This document shows positions 10,900 through 20,348 of a DNA stretch of 35,941 nt, piece by piece. The stretch is from Enterobacterales bacterium. GTDB taxonomy: Bacteria; Pseudomonadota; Gammaproteobacteria; Enterobacterales; Kangiellaceae. The notes below the pieces were generated by a model. The model saw nothing but the letters and a program-made list of their open reading frames with translations. It did not search any database and was not told where the DNA came from. How positions within the stretch are numbered: position 1 is the first letter of the stretch; every line of letters starts with the position of its first letter. Location: the NCBI GenBank assembly GCA_030949565.1, contig JAUZSK010000035.1, forward strand, positions 1 to 35,941, in the 5' to 3' direction. Position numbers and translations under genes: made by a program.

Positions 10900-11505
10900 A
10901 TGCAAAATAATTCAAGCGACATCGTTTGGCATTCGCATCAGGTCGATAAGGCAGCCAGAGCTAAGCTAAAAAAACAAAAACCTTGTGTGTTGTGGTTTAC
11001 AGGGTTAAGTGGTTCCGGTAAATCAACCATTGCTAATTTATTGGAGCAGCAACTCCAAGGCCAAGCCAAACATAGTTATCTTCTGGATGGAGATAATATT
11101 CGTCATGGACTTTGTGGTGATTTAGGTTTTTCTGATAGAGATAGGGTTGAAAATATCCGTCGTATTAGCGAGCTTTGTAAGTTATTTGTTGATGCCGGTG
11201 AAATTGTTTTAGCCGCGTTTATTTCTCCATTTAGAACGGATCGCGCTTTTGCTCGAAGTTTACTCGGTAACCAGGAGTTTATAGAAGTCTTTGTCGATGC
11301 TCCACTCGCCGTGTGTGAAGAACGTGATCCTAAAGGTCTGTATAAAAAGGCACGGCGCGGAGAGATCCATAAATTTACCGGTATTGATTCTGATTACCAA
11401 GCGCCTTCAGATCCTGAAATTCGTATTGATACCGCAAGTAATGATCCTCAAGCCTGTGTCGCCCAAATACTGGACTTTTTAAACAGCAATGGATTTTTGG
11501 AATAG
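10900..11505 (+). CDS. cysC: Adenylyl-sulfate kinase
   Basis: A 201-residue APS kinase that phosphorylates APS to PAPS for reductive sulfate assimilation. The P-loop GLSGSGKSTIANLLEQQL is at about residues 35-52. The DGDNIRHGLCGDLGFSDRDR APS-binding block follows, then RRISELCKLFVDAGEIVLAAFISPFRTDR and FVDAPLAVCEERDPKGLYKKARRGEI, all typical of CysC. The length is normal and the frame is unbroken. It lies between cysD and cysN (5 bp gap to cysN) instead of after cysN as in E. coli. A 125 bp gap to cysD contains no clear terminator, so one operon is likely. Confidence 0.95.
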   Translation: MQNNSSDIVWHSHQVDKAARAKLKKQKPCVLWFTGLSGSGKSTIANLLEQQLQGQAKHSYLLDGDNIRHGLCGDLGFSDRDRVENIRRISELCKLFVDAGEIVLAAFISPFRTDRAFARSLLGNQEFIEVFVDAPLAVCEERDPKGLYKKARRGEIHKFTGIDSDYQAPSDPEIRIDTASNDPQACVAQILDFLNSNGFLE

Positions 11506-11510
11506 TAATA

Positions 11511-12992
11511 ATGTCGAAGGATAAGATGATAAAAGATAGTCAATCAAAGCTAAATGTCAAAGCCAATTATCGAGTAACGGATGATCAGTTATTGCAAAAA
11601 GACATTTTGGGTTACTTAAAAAGCCATGAAGATAAAGATATGTTGCGCTTTTTAACCTGTGGTTCAGTTGATGATGGTAAAAGCACTTTAATTGGGCGGC
11701 TTCTACATGACTCAAAAATGATCTTTGAAGATCAATTAGCAGCGATTGAAAAAGACAGCAAAAAATCAGGTACTCAAGGTGATGAAATTGATCTAGCCTT
11801 GCTAGTTGATGGTCTTCAATCGGAAAGAGAGCAGGGGATCACGATTGATGTCGCTTATCGCTATTTTGCGACTGAAAAACGAAAATTTATAATAGCCGAT
11901 ACACCAGGTCATGAACAATATACGCGCAATATGGCGACCGGTGCTTCGCATTGCAATATGGCGATTATCCTTATCGATGCCAGAGCTGGAGTGAAAGCGC
12001 AAACTCGCCGCCATAGCTATATCGTGTCATTACTTGGGATAAAAAAGGTCATCGTTGCCGTCAATAAAATGGATTTGGTTGATTATAAACAAACCGCGTT
12101 TGAAGCGATTAAAAAAGAATATTTAGCCTTTAGCCAGCAGCTAGGATTCGATACGATTCAAATCATCCCAATGTCAGCACTTAAAGGTGACAATGTGGTG
12201 AACCCTTCGGAGCCTTTGTCTTGGTTTCATGGTTCTAGCCTTATTACAGCCTTAGAAGAAATTGAAATACATTCTGTCAGCCAGCCACAACATTTTCGTT
12301 TACCAGTGCAGTGGGTTAATCGACCGAGTTCTGATTTTCGTGGTTATAGTGGAACTGTGGCAGCCGGTAGCGTTAAAGTTGGGGATAAATTAGTCGTGTT
12401 GCCTTCAGGCAAGAACTCGCGAGTCAAATCCTTGGTAACCTTTGATGGAGAACAAACGAAAGCGATCCAAGGCGAGGCTATTACCGTAATTTTAGAAGAC
12501 GAAATCGATATCAGTCGTGGCGATATGCTGTGTCATGTTGATTCTCCTGCACAGTTAGGTCGCCATTTTGAAGCCGATATAGTATGGATGAGCGAAGATG
12601 CCTTAATGCCAAACAAGCAGTATGACTTTAAAATGCCGGGGAAATATGCCAGCGGCAGTATTGATGAGGTTTTGCATCGGGTGGAAATTAATAGTATGCA
12701 GCAAATTGATGCGACTCATCTTGAACTCAATGAAATCGGCCCTTGCCGAGTAAAGCTTACACAACAAGTTGCGTTTGATGACTATGAGTCAAGCCCGATG
12801 ACGGGTTCTTTTGTCATGATTGATCGCATGAGCAATATTACGGTTGCAGCGGGTATGATCAGGCAGGCTTACAATCCCGATGACAGCGATTGTAAACCGA
12901 CTGACTACAGTGAGTTTGAATTTGAACTTAACACCTTGGTAAGAAAGCATTTTCCACATTGGGGCGTTATTGATCTTGGTCGAAAAAACTAA
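11511..12992 (+). CDS. cysN: Sulfate adenylyltransferase subunit 1 (GTPase)
   Basis: A 493-residue EF-Tu-like GTPase that couples GTP hydrolysis to APS formation by CysD. G-domain motifs are all present: GSVDDGKSTLIGRLLHDSK (P-loop, about residues 51-69), the switch region SEREQGITIDVAYRYF, DTPGHEQYTRNMATGAS (G3), and NKMD (G4). Domains II and III follow from about residue 260 (WVNRPSSDFRGYSGTVAAG onward), ending near FPHWGVIDLGRKN. There is no fused CysC domain, consistent with the separate cysC upstream. The first 40 residues (KDKMIKDSQSKLNVKANYR) extend slightly beyond E. coli CysN (475). The frame is intact. Confidence 0.95.
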   Translation: MSKDKMIKDSQSKLNVKANYRVTDDQLLQKDILGYLKSHEDKDMLRFLTCGSVDDGKSTLIGRLLHDSKMIFEDQLAAIEKDSKKSGTQGDEIDLALLVDGLQSEREQGITIDVAYRYFATEKRKFIIADTPGHEQYTRNMATGASHCNMAIILIDARAGVKAQTRRHSYIVSLLGIKKVIVAVNKMDLVDYKQTAFEAIKKEYLAFSQQLGFDTIQIIPMSALKGDNVVNPSEPLSWFHGSSLITALEEIEIHSVSQPQHFRLPVQWVNRPSSDFRGYSGTVAAGSVKVGDKLVVLPSGKNSRVKSLVTFDGEQTKAIQGEAITVILEDEIDISRGDMLCHVDSPAQLGRHFEADIVWMSEDALMPNKQYDFKMPGKYASGSIDEVLHRVEINSMQQIDATHLELNEIGPCRVKLTQQVAFDDYESSPMTGSFVMIDRMSNITVAAGMIRQAYNPDDSDCKPTDYSEFEFELNTLVRKHFPHWGVIDLGRKN

Positions 12993-13045
12993 ATTTTATG
13001 ACAATGCGAGCTTGAATAATTTCGGATCTAGCTGTCGAAAAGCCC

Positions 13046-13273
13046 TTAATAATGTGGGGGTGTCTCGTTCTGCTGGTTAACGCCTTGTTCATCACTTAAA
13101 CGCTCCATCTGCGAGTTGAGGTTTTCTATGACGAGCATCAAACGGTTGATATCCTTTTGTTGGCATATTAATACCTGATTGAGTTCTTCAATCGCATCTT
13201 CCTGAAAGGTAAACTTGGTTTCAAGTTCTTCAATTCGATCAGTTATTCTTTTTGGCGTTTCTGGATTTATCAT
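13046..13273 (-). CDS. slyX: SlyX family protein
   Basis: A 75-residue, strongly charged, predicted coiled-coil protein. RITDRIEELETKFTFQEDAIEELNQVLICQQ and the terminal ETPPHY are the SlyX marks (E. coli SlyX also ends in PPHY). Its function is not established; in enterics it sits next to slyD. No slyD is adjacent here. Convergent with cysN, divergent from the M28 peptidase gene. Confidence 0.88.
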   Translation of the reverse strand: MINPETPKRITDRIEELETKFTFQEDAIEELNQVLICQQKDINRLMLVIENLNSQMERLSDEQGVNQQNETPPHY

Positions 13274-13409
13274 CTTTTATCTCATTAGCCTAGGGAAGGA
13301 CGCTCAAGCGCCAGTCATTTTAGGAAACTAGAGTTTACATTTATTACTGTAAATTACAATCTAACTAAGCTACTATTTAGCCTTATAAAATTCTAGCAGG
13401 ACTCGTCTT

Positions 13410-14916
13410 ATGACCAAAACACACATTGTTCGAACTATTTCACTATTTGTAATCTGGTTAATGTTATTGGCTTGCGACAAGCCTAAACAAAACACTCAAG
13501 AAACCATACAACAACAATCGACCATGGTTACTATTAATAACCAGAGTGAAACCACCAATCAATCCCCTTTGTTATCACAGAAGCAATTAAAAGCTATTAG
13601 TAAGCTGCGTGATGAATTACTCAATAATGACTTGGCATACCAAATTCTCGAGTCATTAACTACTGAGATAGGCCCTAGGATGGCTGGTACCGCGCAAGAT
13701 CCCTTGGCGGTAACGTGGGCCGTCGCAAAAATGAAAAGCTTAGGTTTTGACAAGGTTTATACAGAAGAAACCACTTATTCAACTTGGGTACGGGGCATCG
13801 AGACTGCTGAGGTAACCGCGCCTTTTCCACAAAATATGCATATAACTGCGCTTGGCGGTTCTGTATCTACCGCTGAACAAGGCTTGGAAGCCGAAGTGGT
13901 TCATTTAAAGTCACTCGCTGCATTAAAAGAAGCTGATGCTCTAAGCATCAAAAATAAAATTGTTTTTATTAGTAACCGTATGCAACGGTTTATAGATGGC
14001 CAAGGATACGGCCCAGCGGTTCAAGCACGCAGCAATGGCGCTATAGAAGCGGCTAAAAAAGGCGCCTTAGCAATTGTTATTCGCTCCATTGGAACGGACA
14101 CTCACCGCCTACCGCATACAGGAATGATGCGTTATGATGAAAAGGTTACAAAAATTCCTGCGGCGGCTTTGTCTAACCCCGATGCTGATCAGTTGGAGCG
14201 CATATTTTCGCGGCAACAAAAAGTTACGCTAAAGCTTAATATAGGTTCCCATGCCGGTGCTGACTTTACTTCACATAATGTTATCGGAGAGATAACCGGC
14301 AATGAAAAACCCGACCAATTTGTGATAATGGGGGGACACCTAGACTCATGGGATTTGAGGCACCGGCGCAGTAGATGATGGGGCTGGTGTGTCGATCACT
14401 ATGGCCGCGGCCAGTTTGATCAAAAAAGCAGGCTTTAAACCTCGTCGCAGCCTACGAGTGATCCTTTGGGCCAATGAAGAACAAGGTCTTAAGGGCGCTT
14501 TTTCCTATGCTAAAAACAATAAAGAAAAGATGGATAGTATGATCGTTGGTGCAGAATCGGATTTTGGTGCCGGCCGGATTTATCGTTTTTCCTCTTTAGT
14601 AGAAACTAAAGATCTGCCTTTTATTGAACAGATGCAAGACATGCTTGAACCATTAGGTATTGCTCGGGGCAATAATAAAGCCACACCAGGCCCTGATCTA
14701 ATTCCTCTTTATGAACAAGGTATGATGGTGTTTAGACTACATCAAGATGGTACCGATTATTTTGATCTGCACCACACAGCTGATGATACTTTGGATAAAG
14801 TCGATCCCAAAGCGCTGGCACAAAATGTTGCAGCATACGCTGTTTATGCAATGATGATGGCTCAATACCAAGGCGATCTTAAAAGACCTGAAATAGCAAA
14901 GCAAAAACAACACTAA
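13410..14916 (+). CDS. M28-family zinc peptidase lipoprotein, one apparent frameshift
   Basis: About 501 residues after repair. The N-terminus is a lipoprotein signal peptide (hydrophobic stretch ending LMLLAC, lipidated Cys at about 22), so the enzyme sits on the outer face of a membrane. A PA-type inserted domain spans about 120-240, then the di-zinc M28 peptidase core: GGHLDSWD, VDDGAGVS, ANEEQGLKG, AESDFGAG and DLHHTADDTLDKVD supply the expected metal ligands. This resembles carboxypeptidase Q/aminopeptidase types that cleave dipeptides or N-terminal residues. A single extra base at about 14357-14358 (GATTTGAGGCACC) breaks the frame between the first two ligand motifs; removing it restores WDLGTGAVDDG. 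An AGGA box lies about 10 bp ahead of the ATG. The break is not in a homopolymer, so real inactivation cannot be excluded. Confidence 0.87.
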
Positions 14917-14975
14917 CGATCAACATATTGTCGTTAGCTGCTCCAATGATGTGAGTTAATCAATTAGGAAAAATT

Positions 14976-15722
14976 ATGACTGCAAATTATATTAATGCAC
15001 AGATTGATCAATCGGTATATGAGATTGTTTTGTCACGTTCGGATAAACTAAATGCTTTAACCGATGCCATGTATGGGGCGCTGGTTGAGCATATCAATAT
15101 TGCCCAGCAAGATGACAAGATTAAAGTGATATTTTTACGCAGTGATAGTAAGCATTTTTGCGCGGGAAATGATTTAGCTGATTTCCTTGAGTGTGAATTT
15201 AATGAAAATAGCCATGTAATTTTATTTTTAAGAGCCATCGCTAAACTGACTAAACCGTTGGTTTGCGCGGTGGGTGGTGCAGCTGTTGGTATAGGCACTA
15301 CCATGCTGCTGCACTGTGACTTAGTTTTCGCATCGAAAGACAGCAAGTTTTCGGTTCCTTTTATAAAACTAGGGCTGACGCCTGAAGGTGGTTCATCCAA
15401 ATTGTTGGCGCAACGATGTGGCACAGCCAAAGCAAATGATTGGCTGTTAACCGGCAGAACTTTTTTATCCCAGGAAGCATTGGATAGCGGTCTAGTCACT
15501 CAATTATTACCCGATATTGACGCAACATGGTCGGAGGCTCATAAGCAGGCACATAAACTAGCCCAAAATTCTTTACGTGTGTTACAAGATACTAAAAATT
15601 TATTAAAAGGTGATCAAGTTGAATCAGTATTAGCCTTGATAGATAAGGAAGCCAAGGTGTTTGCGAAAGGATTACAAACCGATGAAGCAAAATCAGCGTT
15701 TAAGGCGTTTTTACAAGGCTGA
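14976..15722 (+). CDS. Enoyl-CoA hydratase/isomerase family protein
   Basis: A 248-residue crotonase-fold enzyme. The first oxyanion-hole block is HFCAGNDLADF (about residues 60-70) and the second is CAVGGAAVGIGTTMLLHCDLVFAS (about 95-118). The acidic catalytic site is in IKLGLTPEGGSSKLLAQRCG, in the Pro-Glu-Gly-Gly form common in isomerases and 3,2-trans-enoyl-CoA isomerase-like members. It acts on CoA thioesters in the cytosol, probably in fatty acid or amino acid breakdown; substrate and reaction (hydratase or isomerase) cannot be told from the sequence. TAGGA is well placed ahead of the ATG. No linked beta-oxidation genes. Confidence 0.88.
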   Translation: MTANYINAQIDQSVYEIVLSRSDKLNALTDAMYGALVEHINIAQQDDKIKVIFLRSDSKHFCAGNDLADFLECEFNENSHVILFLRAIAKLTKPLVCAVGGAAVGIGTTMLLHCDLVFASKDSKFSVPFIKLGLTPEGGSSKLLAQRCGTAKANDWLLTGRTFLSQEALDSGLVTQLLPDIDATWSEAHKQAHKLAQNSLRVLQDTKNLLKGDQVESVLALIDKEAKVFAKGLQTDEAKSAFKAFLQG

Positions 15723-15815
15723 TTACTTAAATTTGTTAGAACTTAGAATCTGAGGTCACATCGGCATCCATGCCCGCTTGTGACATACCGTCCATCCATG
15801 GACATATACCCACAG

Positions 15816-17259
15816 CTAGGTCACACCGACCAACAAATAAACCACTAGGGTTACGATCACCACGCCGATTAAATTTAAAACAAAACCTGTCTTAACCATG
15901 GTCTGAATGGCTATCTTATCGGTTCCGTAAACAATCGCGTTAGGCGCTGTCGCTACCGGCAACATAAACGCACAACTAGCACTCATCGCTGCGGGTACCA
16001 TCAGTAAAGCAGGGTCTATTTGTGCGCTTAAAGCTGCGGCCGCAAGAATTGGCATCAGTAAAGCGGTTGTCGCTGTATTACTTGTCATTTCAGTCATAAA
16101 TGTGACAGAAAGAGCTATTAAGGCGATTAACAATAAAGGCGTTAGAAGTGCCAATTCCGACAAATAGTCGCCGATTATCTGACTAAGACCACTAGCGCCA
16201 AAGGCTTTTGCAATGCAGATACCTCCGGCAAAAAGTAGTAAGACGCCCCACGGGATCTGCTTTGCAGTGTGCCAATTAAAGTAGTCGTCCGCTAGCATTA
16301 TCGGAAGAGGGCTGGTGTTTGTCGTTAGACAAATTAGTCTCACTTTTTTCAGTGGCGCCGCTGGGAATAATAAATAAAGCAATACAAGCAAGAAGGGCCA
16401 CACTGGCATCGTTAGCACTGGTTAACCCGGTCCATTCGCTCCAGCCACCAAAAGGTTGCTTGCGAGTAATCCATAACAAAGCGGTAACAGCAAATACCAT
16501 CAATACGCGTATTTCTGGTGTAGTCCATTGGCCAACGGACGGCAATTTGATACTAATTTGCTGCTTTAAACCCTTGGTAATCCAAAGCATAGCGCAAGGA
16601 ATAAACAATATGACGACAGGAACACCCCATTTCATCCAATCAAGAAACCCAAGGGGGATGCCGGTGGCTTCGCTGTACCCTGACATAAATAAAGCATTAG
16701 GTGGTGTGCCAATTGGTGTACCTATGCCACCAATATTAGCGGCATAGGCAATACCGAGTAGTAATGCGATAGTCAATTTTGGATCTTTATTATCCTCTAA
16801 GGTTGCCAATGCAACGGGCAAAAGCATCAGGGTGGTCGCGGTATTTGAAACCCACATACTGAGTAGAGCCGCAGCCACCATAAATCCAAGCACTAAACTT
16901 CTGGCGGAATTAGCGCCAAATAGATTAACCATTAACAAGGCGATACGCCGATGGGCTCCAGAATATGCCATCGATTGAGAAAGGATAAAACCACCCAACA
17001 GTAATAGTATTAATGGATGACCATAGGCTTGCGCCACTTGAGAAGAGCTCAGCACGCCAGTCAAACTAAATAACGCTAAGGGTATTAAAGAGGTGATAGG
17101 GATGGGAATGGGTTCAAATATCCACCATATTGCACACAAGCTGGTCACGGCAATGACCAAAGTAATGCTGTTAGATTGCCCATTAAGGGCTAGAAAAAAA
17201 GTGATAACAAGCGAAATAAGAGGTCCAAGCCATAGAGTGTGTTTTTTTAGTGACTGCAT
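15816..17259 (-). CDS. DASS/SLC13-family sodium:anion symporter, one apparent frameshift
   Basis: About 480 residues after repair, with 11-12 predicted membrane spans. Two SNT sodium/substrate motifs are visible: WVSNTATTLMLLPVAL in the N-terminal half and MTSNTATTALLMPILAAAAL in the C-terminal half. GGIGTPIGTPPN and the closing PVATAPNAIVYGTDKI are also DASS marks. Family members import di- and tricarboxylates (or sulfate) with sodium across the inner membrane; the substrate is not determined here. One extra base at 16278-16280 (T3 on the coding strand) interrupts the frame; removing it gives NASGRLLNWHTAKQIPWGVLLLFAGG, a normal family sequence. The start ATG at 17259 has AAGGAAA ahead of it. 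Confidence 0.87.
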
Positions 17260-17439
17260 ATAGGCGGATTTCCTTGTAGCGGATTATTTTATAAATTTAG
17301 CTCTAGCGGGGTCGTTATTTTGTAAATTAAGACTACACTTAAAGCTAAGGTATTCAAACTAAACAAATAATACAGGTAAATGGCATTTAGATATAGGCAT
17401 TATCTAGTTTTGCCTTTAGCTAATAAAAGAGTCTAATTC

Positions 17440-18093
17440 ATGAGAGTTGAAGAGCTAGGTCTTACCTTTGGTGATCTATTACAAATTCAAATTGGGGATA
17501 ATGTTGAACAGCGTTACCCGGTGAAATGTATCGGTATTAATCCGGTATCGAGCATCATCGTTTCTGCCCCTATGACCGGTAAAGATACAGTGTATTTTGT
17601 TCGAGAAGGTCAAAATGTCACTCTTAGATTTGTGGTTAAAAATGTTGTTTCTGGTTTTTCAACGCGCGTGATGCTAACCAGGGGACAACCTTATCCCTAT
17701 TTACACCTAGAAATTCCAAAAGATGTGCAGACCGTGGAAGTCAGGAAAGAAATTCGGGTAGAAACTGATATTGATATGACGCTTTTGAATAAAACATCCA
17801 AATCACCCGCTATGACGGCAAAAATGACTAACTTAAGTTTTTCCGGTGGAAGGGTTGAATCGAGTAAAGAAATAGCTTCGTTAGGAGATGTGATTAATAT
17901 TATGATGCCTCTTTCCATCGGTAATGTGGAAAAACTGGTTACAATAGATTGTAAAGTTAGTTATATGAAAGAAGATAACTCCGATAGTCACCCTGTTTAT
18001 GGTGTCTCGTTTGAGAATATCGATGAAGACGATGGTTTAATTCTACGTTGTTTTATTTATCAAGAACTCCTTATCGGCATGCATATGATTTAG
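17440..18093 (+). CDS. PilZ-domain (c-di-GMP-binding) protein, YcgR-like
   Basis: 217 residues. An N-terminal YcgR-like beta domain (residues 1-105, with GDLLQIQIG and the PMTGKDTVYFVREGQNVTLRF block) precedes a PilZ domain (about 106-215). The PilZ c-di-GMP motifs RKEIR (RxxxR form) and NLSFSGG (D/NxSxxG) are both present, so nucleotide binding is likely. YcgR-type proteins act as motility brakes by binding the flagellar motor when c-di-GMP is high; no flagellar gene is in the window, so the target is an inference. It is a single gene between divergent and convergent neighbours. Confidence 0.88.
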   Translation: MRVEELGLTFGDLLQIQIGDNVEQRYPVKCIGINPVSSIIVSAPMTGKDTVYFVREGQNVTLRFVVKNVVSGFSTRVMLTRGQPYPYLHLEIPKDVQTVEVRKEIRVETDIDMTLLNKTSKSPAMTAKMTNLSFSGGRVESSKEIASLGDVINIMMPLSIGNVEKLVTIDCKVSYMKEDNSDSHPVYGVSFENIDEDDGLILRCFIYQELLIGMHMI

Positions 18094-18119
18094 CAGGATC
18101 TAGAGGCTTTCTAAAATAC

Positions 18120-20285
18120 TTAAGGGAAGGGTGATTTTCGCCCATTCTTTTCTAGCTTTTTATAGCGACCATCCAACCAATCTTGTAAATCGGAAGTATA
18201 CCATTTTGAAAAACGCCGATCGGAGGGACCTCCAGCCAAATTGGTTAAAATAAAGTCATCGGCCATATCTGTGACCATTCGGTAAGAGGGCATAAAAGTG
18301 GTATCTCGACCCGCGGCGCGGTAAATTTGACCTTGGCAAATCGTTGCTCGTCCACCGCTGGCTATAATAGCCTTTTTATCAAAACCTAAAAAGCCTGGTA
18401 ACTTACCATCAAAGAAAATATTTTTCATATTATAGCTTTGCACCTCTCGCCATTCTTTTGCTTTAGTTTGTAACGCTTTTTCAATGACCTGTTGATATAA
18501 TTGCTGGCGAGTTTTGCCATTAAACCAAATCGAATTTTCAGCTAATAACACGGTATCAAATTGTGCATAAAAATCAATAAAAGTACCACTTTCCTGTTGT
18601 AAAAATTGGACTACTTTTTCGCCTAACGCATGTCCTCCAAACACTTGGAGATAGAGTTCTCGATAAATAGTTTCAAAAAGATAAGCGCCTTTTGAGTCTT
18701 TGTTGTAACAAAAATCCCAGTCTTTTAATATTTGAGAATTAAGGCTGTTATCCAATAAAGGTTTGATGATCGGCATAAAAACTTCAGCTTGCTTTGAATA
18801 GGTATCATACTGCATTGGATAAATGTCCTCCACCTCAATATTGGAGCTTTTTTCTAGCAACTCGGCAATTCGGTCGGCACGATAACTTCCCATTGGTAGA
18901 TTAATAGGATTACTTTTTCCATAACAATTTAGGTCGTTGTTTGCGGTACAGAAATAACCTTGTGGCGGGTTATAGCAACGAGGCATATCTTTAAGATCAA
19001 TAAATCCTTGCCAATGATTTTGTTTTTTCCACGCAGGTAGAGGGATCAGCCCAGAAATTCCTTCACGTCGAATAGGAACCCGTCCAGACATTTGATAACC
19101 GATGTTGCCATCGGTATCCGCAAAGACATAATTCCAGCCAGTTTCTATTTGACCGTATATTTCCATTCCCTGTTGAACGTTATTACAATCTAAAAGGTTG
19201 ATGACGGCTTGCACTGATTTTTTTCCGGAATTAGCTGCTGCCCATTGGGTGATCAAACAATATTTGTCTGAATAGGGATCACCCTCAAGTGTGCCTAGCT
19301 CATTTTCAAAAAATGCAACTTCAACTGTTTCACCTTTTTTCAGCTTAATAATTTCCTTGCGTTGCTTAAAATCACGCCAAGTATTATCTTCTTCTCGAAA
19401 AAACTTTCCTGCCTCACAACGCTCTATCCAAGAATCGATACTATCCACAAAGGCGTAGGTAGCGCCCCAGGATAAATGCTTATTTCTGCCGATTAAAATG
19501 CCTGGTAATCCTGGCATGCTACTTCCTATTGTCCAGCTATCTTGTGCACTAATACACATTTCATACCAAACATTTGGCAGGCGGTTAACTTCAAGGTGAG
19601 GATCACTGGCTAAAATTGGTTTTCCTGAACGGGTGCGTTTACCGGATATAACCCAATTGTTAGAAGCCATCATTCGGGGCGCACCACAGGCCCATAGGAT
19701 GTCTTTATCAACAATGGGATCATCTAATTTGAGTTGCTTGATTAATTCGATTAGTTCATTGTCCAATTCGCCTAGTTGAGCCGGAAACAAGGCCTCTAAT
19801 TTGTCGACGGACAAATTATTTTGAATCATTTGTAGGATTAGTTTCTCGACTTCTGCTTGCGATTGGGCGAGGGTTAAATAGCCAACCATTCGAGAAATTA
19901 AGATGCTATCTTTGGCGGTCCAAGGTTCAACCTTGTAGCCGACTAATTTAAACTCAAAAGGCGACCATTTTGAAAAGGCCTGGTTAACGCCATCACAGTA
20001 GGCATCCAGTTTTTTGGTAATGGCTGGTGGTAGACTATTGAGTTCTTCAGCGGTATTAGCATACCAATTCATTCGTCTGAAAAAGTGATCAATTTTTATT
20101 GAGTTTTGGCTTGGGTCGAGTAGTTCAGCTATTCGACCTTGACCGATTATACGCATCAACAACATTTGCATACCACGGTCACGAGCATGGGCAAAACCTT
20201 GTCCTGCAATCATTGAAATAGGATCTTGGGCATAAATATGAGCGACGCCTTGCGAGTCGCGATTGATTTTGTACTGGTGCGTCAT
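18120..20285 (-). CDS. Penicillin acylase family (Ntn hydrolase), no signal peptide
   Basis: 721 residues, a full-length member of the S45 family that self-cleaves into two chains. The N-terminal block is RDSQGVAHIYAQD, followed by AGQGFAHARDRGMQML and GQGRIAELLDP. The predicted new N-terminal nucleophile is Ser208 in MASNNWVISGKRT. After it come ILASDPHLEVNRLPNVWYEM, GSSMPGLPGILIGRN and WGATYAFVDSIDSW, as in the beta chain. Known members hydrolyse amides: penicillin G, acyl-homoserine lactones, gamma-glutamyl or other N-acyl amino compounds. The protein starts directly at the catalytic core with no export signal, so it is probably cytosolic, unlike classic penicillin acylases. It is the last gene after the GCS2-type and M14 genes (63 bp gap), which suggests its substrate is an amide linked to their chemistry. 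Confidence 0.85.
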   Translation of the reverse strand: MTHQYKINRDSQGVAHIYAQDPISMIAGQGFAHARDRGMQMLLMRIIGQGRIAELLDPSQNSIKIDHFFRRMNWYANTAEELNSLPPAITKKLDAYCDGVNQAFSKWSPFEFKLVGYKVEPWTAKDSILISRMVGYLTLAQSQAEVEKLILQMIQNNLSVDKLEALFPAQLGELDNELIELIKQLKLDDPIVDKDILWACGAPRMMASNNWVISGKRTRSGKPILASDPHLEVNRLPNVWYEMCISAQDSWTIGSSMPGLPGILIGRNKHLSWGATYAFVDSIDSWIERCEAGKFFREEDNTWRDFKQRKEIIKLKKGETVEVAFFENELGTLEGDPYSDKYCLITQWAAANSGKKSVQAVINLLDCNNVQQGMEIYGQIETGWNYVFADTDGNIGYQMSGRVPIRREGISGLIPLPAWKKQNHWQGFIDLKDMPRCYNPPQGYFCTANNDLNCYGKSNPINLPMGSYRADRIAELLEKSSNIEVEDIYPMQYDTYSKQAEVFMPIIKPLLDNSLNSQILKDWDFCYNKDSKGAYLFETIYRELYLQVFGGHALGEKVVQFLQQESGTFIDFYAQFDTVLLAENSIWFNGKTRQQLYQQVIEKALQTKAKEWREVQSYNMKNIFFDGKLPGFLGFDKKAIIASGGRATICQGQIYRAAGRDTTFMPSYRMVTDMADDFILTNLAGGPSDRRFSKWYTSDLQDWLDGRYKKLEKNGRKSPFP

Positions 20286-20348
20286 GGACTTCTCTTTTAC
20301 GTTAGATTTAACTCAAGGGCTCACACTAAGGATAGTTGTTTGAATGGC

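Noticed and set aside
13334..13353. TTTAC/GTAAA inverted repeat before the M28 peptidase as an operator
   Set aside because: Only five paired bases in AT-rich DNA with no match to a regulator consensus I could defend.
15008..15499. 163-codon minus-strand open frame inside the enoyl-CoA hydratase gene
   Set aside because: Fully antisense to a clear crotonase; composition of a shadow frame.
16319..16747. 142-codon plus-strand frame opposite the DASS transporter
   Set aside because: Shadow of a membrane protein gene; no independent support.
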